Positions 1-6,679 of a stretch of DNA of 56,835 nt are shown here, in pieces. The DNA comes from Chloroflexota bacterium. Lineage in GTDB: Bacteria > Chloroflexota > Dehalococcoidia > DSGV01. The first letter of the stretch is position 1; each line of letters opens with the position of its first letter. The notes below the pieces were generated by a model. The model ran no database searches. It had not been told where the DNA came from and was given only the letters and a program-made list of their open reading frames with translations. Where the stretch lies: contig JAJYLG010000013.1 in assembly GCA_021787985.1 (NCBI GenBank), positions 1 to 56,835 on the forward strand, written 5' to 3'. Made by a program: the position numbers and the translations under genes.

Positions 1-660
1 GTTGAAGGTGTTCATCGCCAGAGCGGCGCCTTCCGAGACGAGCGCGCGGACCGCCGCCGCGGCCTCGTCGCAGGCGCGGTCGAGCGACTCACGCTCGTCG
101 GGCGGCGGGTTGCTGAGCACGTAGGCGGCGACGTGGTCCGGATCATAGGTGGGCTGGCCGCGGTGCATCGGGCGGCCGATGCCGATCCGCACGCGCGGGA
201 AGTCCTGCGCGCCGCCAAGGGCCTGCATGATCGACTTCATGCCGTTGTGTCCGCCGTGGCTCCCACGCTCCCGCACCCGGATCGTGCCTGGCGCCAGCTC
301 CAGGTCGTCCACCACCACGATCATGCGGGCGGGCGGCAGGCCGAAGCGGCGTAGGAGTGGCGCGACGGCGTCGCCGCTGCGGTTGACGTACGCCTGCGGC
401 TTGATGAGCGCCAGGCTCGTCCCGTCCACGTCGGTGAAGGCGGCCCGGGCCGAGCCGCCGACTCTCTGCCAGCTCGCGCCCGTCGCGGACGCCAGGCGGT
501 CGACCGTCCAGAAGCCGACGTTGTGCCTGTTTCGGGCGTGCTCCACGCCCGGATTGCCCAGGCCGACCACCAGCCATTCCACGCGGGGAAGCGGCGCGTC
601 GCCGCGCATCCGTCTCATCACGTTCAGGGTACGGAGCAGCGTCCGGCGGAAACCACTCAT
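1..660 (-). CDS. pth: Peptidyl-tRNA hydrolase (C-terminus cut by the window edge)
   Basis: Cleaves peptidyl-tRNA released from stalled ribosomes and so recycles tRNA in the cytosol. The first 220 codons are present and the frame is open to the edge, so only the C-terminal end is missing. After about 23 extra N-terminal residues the sequence reads VVGLGNPG, then RNRHNVGF (with the catalytic His), VVVDDLELAPG (with the catalytic Asp) and GSHGGHNGMKSI, all hallmarks of bacterial Pth. The family is usually about 190 residues, so the N-terminal extension is real or the true start lies further in. The ATG overlaps the stop of the upstream cysteine desulfurase gene in an ATGA junction, which favours this start and translational coupling. 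Confidence 0.93.
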   Translation of the reverse strand, partial: MSGFRRTLLRTLNVMRRMRGDAPLPRVEWLVVGLGNPGVEHARNRHNVGFWTVDRLASATGASWQRVGGSARAAFTDVDGTSLALIKPQAYVNRSGDAVAPLLRRFGLPPARMIVVVDDLELAPGTIRVRERGSHGGHNGMKSIMQALGGAQDFPRVRIGIGRPMHRGQPTYDPDHVAAYVLSNPPPDERESLDRACDEAAAAVRALVSEGAALAMNTFN

Positions 661-1871
661 CCAGCACGTGAGACGGTGCGCAGGTGCTCGACGATGTGCG
701 GCAGGATCTGGAGCGCGTAATCCACATCCGCGTCGGTTGTCTCGCGGCCGAGCGTGAAGCGGACGGCGCCCACCGCCAGCTCGACCGGCAGCCCCATGGC
801 GAGCAGCACGTGTGAGGGCTCGCGACTGGTACTCTCGCAGGCGGAGCCGCTGGATGCTTCCACCCCGTGCTCGTCAAGCACTTCGACCAGCCGTTCGCCA
901 TCGATGTCCGGGATGGAGAGGTTGACATGCGTGGGCAGCATGCGGGCCGGGTCACCGTTGAGGCGGGCGTCGGGCAGGCGTTCGCGGATCGACTCGCGCA
1001 TGCGCTCCTGCAGCGCCGCGCAGTGGCAGGTGACCTGCGCCCGTAGCGACTCGGCCCGTTCGAGGGCAACGGCCGTGCCGACGACGGCGGCGACGTTCTG
1101 GGTGCCGGCGCGGCGCTGGTGCTCCTGGCCGCCGCCGGTAAGCTGCTCCAGGTACGGAAGGCCGCGGCGCAGCACCAGCACGCCGCCGCCCTTCGGACCG
1201 TAGAACTTGTGCGCCGAGAGGCTGAGCGCGTCCACACCGAGCCGCGCCACGGCGACGGGCAACAGCCCCGGCCCTTGCACCGCGTCGAGGTGGACGAACA
1301 TCCTCCGGCGCAAGGCACGACCGCGCTGTCGCACCGCCTCGACCGTCTCGGCCACCGGCTGTATCGTTCCCACCTCGTTGTTGGCCAGCATGATCGAGAC
1401 CAGCGCCGTGTCGGGGCGCAGCGCCCGCGCCACGGCGTCCGGGCTGACGATCCCCTCGGCGCCGGGGTCGACGATCGTGTGCGTAATGCCGAAGCGTTCG
1501 AGTGCCTGGACGGTGCGCAATACGGCGTCGTGCTCGATCGCGGTGGTGACGATGTGCCGGGCCGTGCCGGCGAGCATCTGGGCCAACGCGATGCCGCGCA
1601 GCGCCAGGTTGATCGACTCGGTGCCGCCGGAGGTGAACGCAACCTCCGCGGGACGGCACTCGAGCAGCGCGGCGACGGTCGCCCGGGCGCGCTCGACCGC
1701 CTCGGCGGCGTCGCGCGCCGAGCGATAGCGGGCGGCCGGGTTGGCGAATCGCTCGGCCAGAAACGGGCGCATCGCCGCGAGCGCCGCCGGGTCGAGCGGC
1801 GTGCTGGCGGCGTGGTCGAGGTAGACGCGGCGGTCCGGCGGTCCACCGAGGGCGGATGGGGGGAGTCCCAT
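657..1871 (-). CDS. Cysteine desulfurase, NifS/IscS family
   Basis: A PLP enzyme that removes sulfur from cysteine as a protein-bound persulfide for Fe-S cluster or tRNA thiolation pathways. The 404-residue protein begins with YLDHAASTPLDP, has SGGTESINLAL for cofactor binding, ANNEVGTIQP, and SAHKFYGPKG with the PLP-binding lysine. The active-site cysteine lies in SSGSACESTSREPSHVL, very close to the IscS motif. No iscU, sufU or mnmA gene is adjacent, so the sulfur acceptor is not known. The stop overlaps the pth start by 4 bp. The ATG at 1871 puts 13 to 14 residues before the first conserved motif, normal for the family. Confidence 0.93.
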   Translation of the reverse strand: MGLPPSALGGPPDRRVYLDHAASTPLDPAALAAMRPFLAERFANPAARYRSARDAAEAVERARATVAALLECRPAEVAFTSGGTESINLALRGIALAQMLAGTARHIVTTAIEHDAVLRTVQALERFGITHTIVDPGAEGIVSPDAVARALRPDTALVSIMLANNEVGTIQPVAETVEAVRQRGRALRRRMFVHLDAVQGPGLLPVAVARLGVDALSLSAHKFYGPKGGGVLVLRRGLPYLEQLTGGGQEHQRRAGTQNVAAVVGTAVALERAESLRAQVTCHCAALQERMRESIRERLPDARLNGDPARMLPTHVNLSIPDIDGERLVEVLDEHGVEASSGSACESTSREPSHVLLAMGLPVELAVGAVRFTLGRETTDADVDYALQILPHIVEHLRTVSRAG

Positions 1872-1925
1872 GCACCGAGTATACGGGGATCGCCGGACGC
1901 GCCCGGCGACCGCCGCCGCCCTTGC

Positions 1926-3377
1926 TCAGGGCGTGGCGCTGTCCAGCGGTAGCATGCCGGCCGCGCGCCGCGCGCGGTCGGTAACCCGGCGGAGCGCGAG
2001 CGCGGCGCGGTCGAAGCTCGGCAGGGCGGCGATGCCGGCGGCTTGCACTCTGGGACGGGCGGTCACGACTTCGGCTTCGGCGAACGACGGGTGCAGAACG
2101 GCGAGGAAGGGCTTGGCGCTCTGCTGCTGGTGCGCTTTGAGCTGGGTGACGAGGGCGTCGAGGGCGGCCGGCTCGCGGACCCAGCGGCGCGCTTGGAACA
2201 GGGCGGAGATCTCCATCACGATGCCGTCCACATGCGTATCGGCGTCCAGGATGTGCAGCAGTCGGTCCAGATTCTCGGAGCTGTCGCGGATGGTGCCGCC
2301 CATGTCGAGCGGGTTGCGGTACGATCCGCCGACGATGTTGAAGAACTCGGAGAGCTCGGTGTAGCTGCGGTCGGTGAGGGTCGGCACCTCGAGGCCGGCG
2401 CGCTCGAAGGCGTCCGTGATAACGACAGACTGGCCGCCCGTCATCGCCATCAGGCCAAGCCGCGCGCCGGTGCCGGGTTTGCAGCGGACCAGCAACTGTA
2501 AGACGTCCAGCAGCTCGTCCACCGAGTTGACGGAGATCGCGTTCGCCTGGCGGAGCAGCCCGCGGAACAGCTCGGGCGATGCGGCCAGCGAGGCGGTGTG
2601 GGACATGGTGGCACGCTGGCCCGCGGGCGTCAGGCCGCCCTTCCACACCACCACCGGCTTGCGCGCCGCCGCCCGGCGCAGCGCCTCGGCGAAGCGGCGG
2701 CCGTCACGCGGCCCCTCGACGTAGATGGCGATAACGTCGGTCTCCGGGTCGTCGAGGAAGTAATCGAGGTAGTCGGGCAGGTCGAGGACGACCGCGTTGC
2801 CCACCGAGACGGCCTTGCTGAGCAGAATGCCGTTGGCAGCGGCCATCAGCGAGACGTTGAGGGCGTGGGTGCCGCTCTGGCTGACGAGCGCGACCCGGCC
2901 GCCCGCTCCCGCCGGCTGGTCCTGGCTGAATCGGACCCCGAGTCGCGGGTTGTAGAGGCCCATGCAGTTCGGGCCGATGAGCGCGATCCCGGCGTCGCGT
3001 GCGAGCAGGACGACCTCATCCTGGAGGCGGATCCCCAGCTCCTCGCCCGTCTCGGCGAAGCCACTGGTGAACATGCCTATCCCGGCCACGCCCGACGCGA
3101 TGCAGTCAACCAGCACGCGCGGCGCCACGTGCCGCGGCACGGCGCACACCGCGTAGTCCACGGGCTCCGGGATCTCGCGCACCGAGGCGAAGTTCCGCAC
3201 GCCGAGCTCCGCGATGCCGGCGGCTTCGTCGGGGTTGACCTGCACCGAGTACACGTGTCCGCTGAAGGTCTGCATCGACCGCAGCCACATGTAGCCGGAT
3301 TGGCGCTTGTCGCCGATGACGGCGACGACCGCCGGGTTCAGGGCACGATCCAGGTTGCGACGCAGGCGCTGGTCCAT
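1926..3377 (-). CDS. ADP-forming acyl-CoA synthetase, alpha-type (CoA-binding) subunit
   Basis: Resembles the alpha half of NDP-forming acetate/acyl-CoA ligases, which interconvert acyl-CoA + ADP + Pi and acid + CoA + ATP. The 483 residues hold an N-terminal Rossmann CoA-binding domain (VVAVIGDKRQSGYMW near the start, IGPNCMGLYNP near residue 145) and a succinyl-CoA-ligase-like flavodoxin domain (GGRVALVSQSGTHALNVS, VSVGNAVVLDLPDYLDYF). SHTASLAAS near residue 255 carries the histidine expected to be phosphorylated. The ATP-grasp partner is encoded 84 bp upstream on the same strand, so the two form one split enzyme. The substrate acid cannot be told from sequence; pairing and order give the assignment. 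Confidence 0.85.
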   Translation of the reverse strand: MDQRLRRNLDRALNPAVVAVIGDKRQSGYMWLRSMQTFSGHVYSVQVNPDEAAGIAELGVRNFASVREIPEPVDYAVCAVPRHVAPRVLVDCIASGVAGIGMFTSGFAETGEELGIRLQDEVVLLARDAGIALIGPNCMGLYNPRLGVRFSQDQPAGAGGRVALVSQSGTHALNVSLMAAANGILLSKAVSVGNAVVLDLPDYLDYFLDDPETDVIAIYVEGPRDGRRFAEALRRAAARKPVVVWKGGLTPAGQRATMSHTASLAASPELFRGLLRQANAISVNSVDELLDVLQLLVRCKPGTGARLGLMAMTGGQSVVITDAFERAGLEVPTLTDRSYTELSEFFNIVGGSYRNPLDMGGTIRDSSENLDRLLHILDADTHVDGIVMEISALFQARRWVREPAALDALVTQLKAHQQQSAKPFLAVLHPSFAEAEVVTARPRVQAAGIAALPSFDRAALALRRVTDRARRAAGMLPLDSATP

Positions 3378-3461
3378 CGGTTCTCCTGTTCCGTGCGGCC
3401 GGTTCCGCGGTGGGTCGGCGGGGCCACAGCCCGCGGACGGGCCGCCCCGGCTGGTACGCTC

Positions 3462-4184
3462 TCAGTCCTCCTCGGAGAGGACGATGCGGGCATCGACGGC
3501 CGTCACACCCTCCGGGTAGGCGAAGACCGGGTTCAAATCCAGCTCGCGGACCTGCGGGTTCGCCTCGACGAAATCGGATACCTGGCAGAGCAGGCGCTCG
3601 ACCGCCGCGACGTCGCAGGCGGGCTGGCCGCGAAAACCCTGGAGCAGCTTGACTCCCCGGATCTCGTGCACCATCTCGCGCGCGTCGCGCGGAGCGAGCG
3701 GCACGACGCGGAACGCCACATCGCGGAACAGCTCCACGAGCACGCCGCCGGTTCCGAACATGATCACCGGGCCGAACTGCGGGTCGGTCGTGACGCCGAC
3801 GATCAGCTCGACGCCTGCCGGCGCCATGCGCTGTACGGCGACGCCGTGGATGCGCGCGTCCGGGACGGCGGCCTGCGCCGCGGCCAGGATCTCGTCGAAC
3901 GCGCGACGCACGGCGGCCTCATCGGCGAGGGCGACGCGCACTCCGCCGACATCGCTCTTGTGAACGATGTCGGGCGAGGTGATCTTGCACACGACCGGGT
4001 AACCGACGTCGCGCGCGATCGCGGCGGCCTCGTCCGCCGTCGAGGCGAGGCGCGTCGTGACCACGGGCAGATCCGCCGCGGCCAGCGCGTCTTTCGCTTC
4101 CACTTCGGTGAGCAGATGGCGGCCCTCGGAGCGGGCCCGGGCGATAGCGATAGCAAGCGTCATGCGGAGCTCCTCGTCAACCAT
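3462..4184 (-). CDS. ADP-forming acyl-CoA synthetase, beta-type (ATP-grasp) subunit
   Basis: A stand-alone ATP-grasp domain of 240 residues, the nucleotide-binding half of an NDP-forming acyl-CoA synthetase. Visible motifs are YPVVCKITSPDIVHKSDVGG, FGTGGVLVELFRDVAFR and RELDLNPVFAYPEG, which match the ATP-grasp_5 family (nucleotide grip, glycine-rich loop and metal-binding Asp-Leu-Asn). The alpha-type gene follows directly downstream. A second ATG seven codons in, giving MTLAIAIARARSEG, is an alternative start. The gene is divergent from the small HTH gene at 4305, with about 120 bp between them. Confidence 0.85.
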   Translation of the reverse strand: MVDEELRMTLAIAIARARSEGRHLLTEVEAKDALAAADLPVVTTRLASTADEAAAIARDVGYPVVCKITSPDIVHKSDVGGVRVALADEAAVRRAFDEILAAAQAAVPDARIHGVAVQRMAPAGVELIVGVTTDPQFGPVIMFGTGGVLVELFRDVAFRVVPLAPRDAREMVHEIRGVKLLQGFRGQPACDVAAVERLLCQVSDFVEANPQVRELDLNPVFAYPEGVTAVDARIVLSEED

Positions 4185-4246
4185 GCGTCAGGATAGCAAA
4201 CGGTGCCGTTGGTCCAAGGCCCCCGGTCAACGCGCGTAGGCAATTC

Positions 4247-4275
4247 TTGACACCCGCAGGGGCATTGGCGAAAAT
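4247..4275 (+). promoter_or_regulatory. Putative sigma-A-type promoter of the small HTH gene
   Basis: A perfect TTGACA (4247-4252) is followed after 17 bp by GAAAAT (4270-4275, 4 of 6 matches to TATAAT). It lies 30 bp upstream of the GTG at 4305 and points towards it. An AGGTGGTGG ribosome-binding site follows at about 4291-4299. Spacing and the -35 are ideal; the -10 is fair. Confidence 0.5.
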
Positions 4276-4304
4276 GCACATGCACCTAAACAGGTGGTGG
4301 CATA

Positions 4305-4517
4305 GTGACACAACCGTTTGAAGACTACCTCGACCTGGTGGAGGCGGCGCGCCTGCTGGGCATCCACCCGCAGAGCCTGCGCAGGCTCATCAAGCAGAAG
4401 AAGCTGCCCGCGGTGCTGTTCGCCGGCAAGTACTTGATCGAGCGGGACAAGCTCGAGATGTTCAAGGCGAACTACGACCCGCGCCCGGGTCGCAAGCCGA
4501 TGCGCCGCCTGCTGTAG
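4305..4517 (+). CDS. Small excisionase/MerR-type helix-turn-helix protein
   Basis: A 70-residue protein that is essentially one winged-helix DNA-binding domain: DLVEAARLLGIHPQSLRRLI is the helix-turn-helix, followed by KKLPAVLFAGKYLIERDKLE, the wing typical of the HTH_17/excisionase family. The tail is basic (RPGRKPMRRLL). It starts with GTG after a good ribosome-binding site and has its own promoter-like sequence. There is no integrase, phage gene or attachment site nearby, so despite the family name a chromosomal regulator or nucleoid-type role is more likely than excision. It stands alone between two leftward units. Confidence 0.8.
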   Translation: MTQPFEDYLDLVEAARLLGIHPQSLRRLIKQKKLPAVLFAGKYLIERDKLEMFKANYDPRPGRKPMRRLL

Positions 4518-4520
4518 CGC

Positions 4521-4733
4521 CTAGCGCACCACGGCCCGCAGCCCGAGCACGGTCGCGAGCAGTACGGCCGTCACCGTCACGCCGAGCGCCACGCCAACCA
4601 TACCGCCGATGGCCAGCGCGCGTGCGACCACGTTCACGCCGGCCTCCTGCCCGCGCATGATGCGCAACGCCACGACCGAGCCGCCGATCAGCACGGGCAG
4701 GGGCGAGAGCAGAATCACCAGCGCGACGAGCAT
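4521..4733 (-). CDS. Small two-helix membrane protein of unknown function
   Basis: A 70-residue hydrophobic protein with two predicted membrane segments, roughly residues 1-24 (LVALVILLSPLPVLIGGSVV) and 40-66 (ALAIGGMVGVALGVTVTAVL), joined by a short polar loop with RIMRGQEAG. No family is recognised. Its ATG shares one base with the stop of the upstream lipoprotein gene (TGATG), so it is translated from the same message. It converges with the HTH gene, with only 3 bp between stop codons. Confidence 0.6.
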   Translation of the reverse strand: MLVALVILLSPLPVLIGGSVVALRIMRGQEAGVNVVARALAIGGMVGVALGVTVTAVLLATVLGLRAVVR

Positions 4734-5422
4734 CAGCTTCCCGCGGGGGGTGTGATCGCAGGCGCAGCGGCGAGGGCGGTCAGGCGGATCTCGATGACAA
4801 AGGCCTGCTGCCCGGCGCCGCCGTGGACGCGGATTCGCTCCGGCAGTGCGCCGCTGTCATGGTACGTGACGTCCACGGCCGTGTCGGCGGGCGGAGACGC
4901 CCCGAGCAGGTCACGCAGCTTCTGCTGCCACTCCGGAAACGCCGAAACCGGTAGGCGATACGTGTCGCCGTCCAGTCGAGCGCCGCTGTGGCGTGGCTGC
5001 TGGGCCGGCTGGCCGCACAGCAGCCGGAGGTCGAGCGGGTCGCCTCCACCGGTGACGCCGCGCCACTGCCCGCCGGCGGCCTGGACCCACGCGCGTGCAC
5101 CGACGCGCACGACGGTCGCGACCGCTGTGGAGCCGGAGAACAGCCGCGTGCGCATTTGCTGTGGCGAAGCGACCTCGCCGTCGGCGGTAGCCACCGGGCG
5201 GCCGTCGCCGCTGCTCACCGTGAGGTGGTAGGCGAACGCCGGCACGCCGGGAAGGCACTCGATGGGAGGTTGAGTGGCGGTCGGTGACGCAAACGGCGGT
5301 GCGGCAGCCGTGGGAGACGTCATCGCGGTGCTGCTCGGCACGGAGCGGTGGGTCGCTTTGCCGCCGCACGCGGCGAGCGACGCGACGAGAACGATGGCAG
5401 CGGCGAGCTCAGCCCTCCGCAC
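4733..5422 (-). CDS. Predicted lipoprotein, unknown function
   Basis: A 229-residue exported lipoprotein. Starting at the GTG at 5422, which overlaps the end of pyrE by 14 bp, it has a short basic start (VRRAEL), a hydrophobic stretch and the lipobox LVASLAAC, then a Ser/Thr/Pro/Ala linker. The mature part includes VARVGARAWVQ-like and YRLPVSAFPEWQQKLRDLLG segments and could be a LolA/LppX-like fold (the shape of prokaryotic lipoprotein LppX/LprG domains), but I cannot confirm this. The open frame runs further upstream inside pyrE; those codons are ignored because the lipobox fixes the N-terminus. It is followed by the small membrane protein. Confidence 0.7.
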   Translation of the reverse strand: MRRAELAAAIVLVASLAACGGKATHRSVPSSTAMTSPTAAAPPFASPTATQPPIECLPGVPAFAYHLTVSSGDGRPVATADGEVASPQQMRTRLFSGSTAVATVVRVGARAWVQAAGGQWRGVTGGGDPLDLRLLCGQPAQQPRHSGARLDGDTYRLPVSAFPEWQQKLRDLLGASPPADTAVDVTYHDSGALPERIRVHGGAGQQAFVIEIRLTALAAAPAITPPAGS

Positions 5423-6065
5423 CGGGGCGAGAACCGTCGCGCAGGTACTCGATGCTGCGCCGATACCACTGCTCTTCGATCTTGCCGCTGGACATGAGGT
5501 AGTTGAGGAGCGTCTCGAGCTGGAGCAGCGGGACGAGGTGGATCCCGTACTTGCGGAGTCGCTCACGGCCGCCCTGGTTGCGGTCGAGCAGGACGATGGC
5601 ATCGTGCACCTGGAGTCCGGCCTCGCGCAGGTGCTGGGCGGTCTCGACGACGCTGGTGCCGCCGGTGATGAGGTCGTCGATGATCACCACCGTCTGGCCG
5701 GCCACATAGGAGCCCTCGATCACGTGGCCCTGGCCGTCGTGCGTCGGATGGAGATAGATGAGGGGCACACCGGTCAGGAGGGAGAAGGCCGTCGCCAGGT
5801 GCAGCCCGCCGAAGGGCACGCCCGCCACCCGGCTGAAGGGTGCGATGTGTGGCTTCATCATCGACAGGTAAGCCTGGGTCTCCTCCTTGATCACCCGCGC
5901 CACGCGACGGAGGGCGGGCGGGTTGGAGACGAGCAGGCGGAGGTTGACGTAAACGGGCGAGTGGCGCGTGTGGCCGATGTTGAAGTCGCCGAACTGCACG
6001 GCGCCGATGTCCCAGAGGACGCGTGCGAGCCAGAGGTTGCCGGTAGCCGTGGGGCGGGAGGGCAT
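5409..6065 (-). CDS. pyrE: Orotate phosphoribosyltransferase-like protein
   Basis: Transfers the phosphoribosyl group of PRPP to orotate to make OMP in pyrimidine synthesis. The 218-residue protein shows the PRPP-binding motif VVIIDDLITGGTSV near residue 125, the expected N-terminal region with YVNLRLLVSNPPALRR, and the flexible-loop region around HDGQGHVIEGSYVAG. No other pyrimidine gene is adjacent; instead a lipoprotein gene overlaps its 3' end. Specificity for orotate is inferred from the overall pattern; another type I phosphoribosyltransferase is possible but less likely. An A/T-rich patch at about 6091-6110 upstream could hold its promoter. Confidence 0.82.
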   Translation of the reverse strand: MPSRPTATGNLWLARVLWDIGAVQFGDFNIGHTRHSPVYVNLRLLVSNPPALRRVARVIKEETQAYLSMMKPHIAPFSRVAGVPFGGLHLATAFSLLTGVPLIYLHPTHDGQGHVIEGSYVAGQTVVIIDDLITGGTSVVETAQHLREAGLQVHDAIVLLDRNQGGRERLRKYGIHLVPLLQLETLLNYLMSSGKIEEQWYRRSIEYLRDGSRPGAEG

Positions 6066-6157
6066 CGAATGCTCCGTCAGGCGGGGAGACCAACAATTAG
6101 TTTAGCTGAGGGCATTGGGAGACGCCACGGGCCCCGCACTTGGAATCGTCTTTCCGA

Positions 6158-6272
6158 GATAGGCGCGCATACGCTGCCGCCCTGTCTTGCGATGTCCGCG
6201 GGGCCCGGCGGTCGGACGTGCCCTGCCTCATCAGCAGGGCTTACCTGTCGACTTGCCACCGCCGGTACAGGT
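6158..6272 (+). ncRNA. Candidate structured RNA (riboswitch-like, class unassigned)
   Basis: Three stems follow one another almost without gaps: 6192-6198 with 6213-6219 (7 bp, one G-T), GCCCTGC/GCAGGGC at 6220-6226 and 6234-6240, and ACCTGT/ACAGGT at 6243-6248 and 6267-6272. Just before them, 6158-6182 reads TAGG, then ATACGCTGCCGCCC, reminiscent of the conserved start of the M-box (ykoK) magnesium aptamer, but the GGCTCC hairpin and later M-box blocks are not evident. Strand is assumed from the downstream transporter genes. A covariance search is needed to assign a class. Confidence 0.35.
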
Positions 6273-6567
6273 CGTGTATCCGCACCCTAACCTCCCATGG
6301 GGCCTGGATGCTGCGGCCTTCCGGTCGGTGGCCACCCGGACGGAGTGCTGGTGCCCGAGTGCCGGTCCGGCCCGTCGGCCTGCCTTCATTTGGCGCGCCC
6401 TGACGGGGCCTTGTCAAGAGGGCGATCTTGACGCCTTGCCGCGCTCGCCGTAGCTTCGATCATGGCCATACATGCGCGGCGTCATGCCGCGGAGGTTGTA
6501 CCGCACCGCATGGAGACCGACCAGGGCGACCATCCGCCGAAGGCGGATCGCCAGTCGCACGAACCCA

Positions 6568-6673
6568 GGGGAGGTGCCTCGCTCCGAGTGAGCTGCTGCT
6601 GACGCGCTGCGTCGCGTAGCCGCGGTTCCTCCGCGGCGGACCACTTCCCACATGAGCGCCGCTCGGGAGGTGG
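6568..6673 (+). promoter_or_regulatory. Shine-Dalgarno sequestering stem with a competing upstream copy
   Basis: The ribosome-binding site of the MgtE-like gene, GGGAGGTGG (6665-6673, six bases before the ATG at 6680), can pair with CCACTTCCC at 6641-6649 (nine pairs, one G-T, 15-nt loop). A near-identical copy, GGGAGGTG at 6569-6576, can pair with the same anti-SD segment. The two pairings exclude each other, the layout of a translational ON/OFF switch. Between them lie GACGC/GCGTC (6601-6613) and GCCGCGG/CCGCGGC (6619-6637) hairpins. The pairing potential is read from the sequence; switching and ligand are inference. Confidence 0.5.
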
Positions 6674-6679
6674 TTTTCG

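Larger units (their letters stand above)
6066..6679 (+). other. Long intergenic region with many RNA-like stems
   Basis: 614 bp between divergent pyrE and the MgtE-like gene. Short open frames on both strands show no recognisable protein. The stretch is rich in perfect inverted repeats in an order that suggests transcribed structure: stems at 6192-6219, 6220-6240, 6243-6272, 6413-6432 (7 bp around a GGGCGA loop, no T-run), 6475-6491, 6525-6552, 6601-6613, 6619-6637 and the Shine-Dalgarno stem 6641-6673. I read the right half as the 5' leader of the metal-transport operon. The left half may be the start of that leader or a separate RNA. Confidence 0.55.

Noticed and set aside
6158-6182. Definite M-box magnesium riboswitch
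   Set aside because: Only the opening block resembles the M-box consensus; the GGCTCC hairpin and later conserved segments are not seen. Kept as an unassigned RNA candidate.
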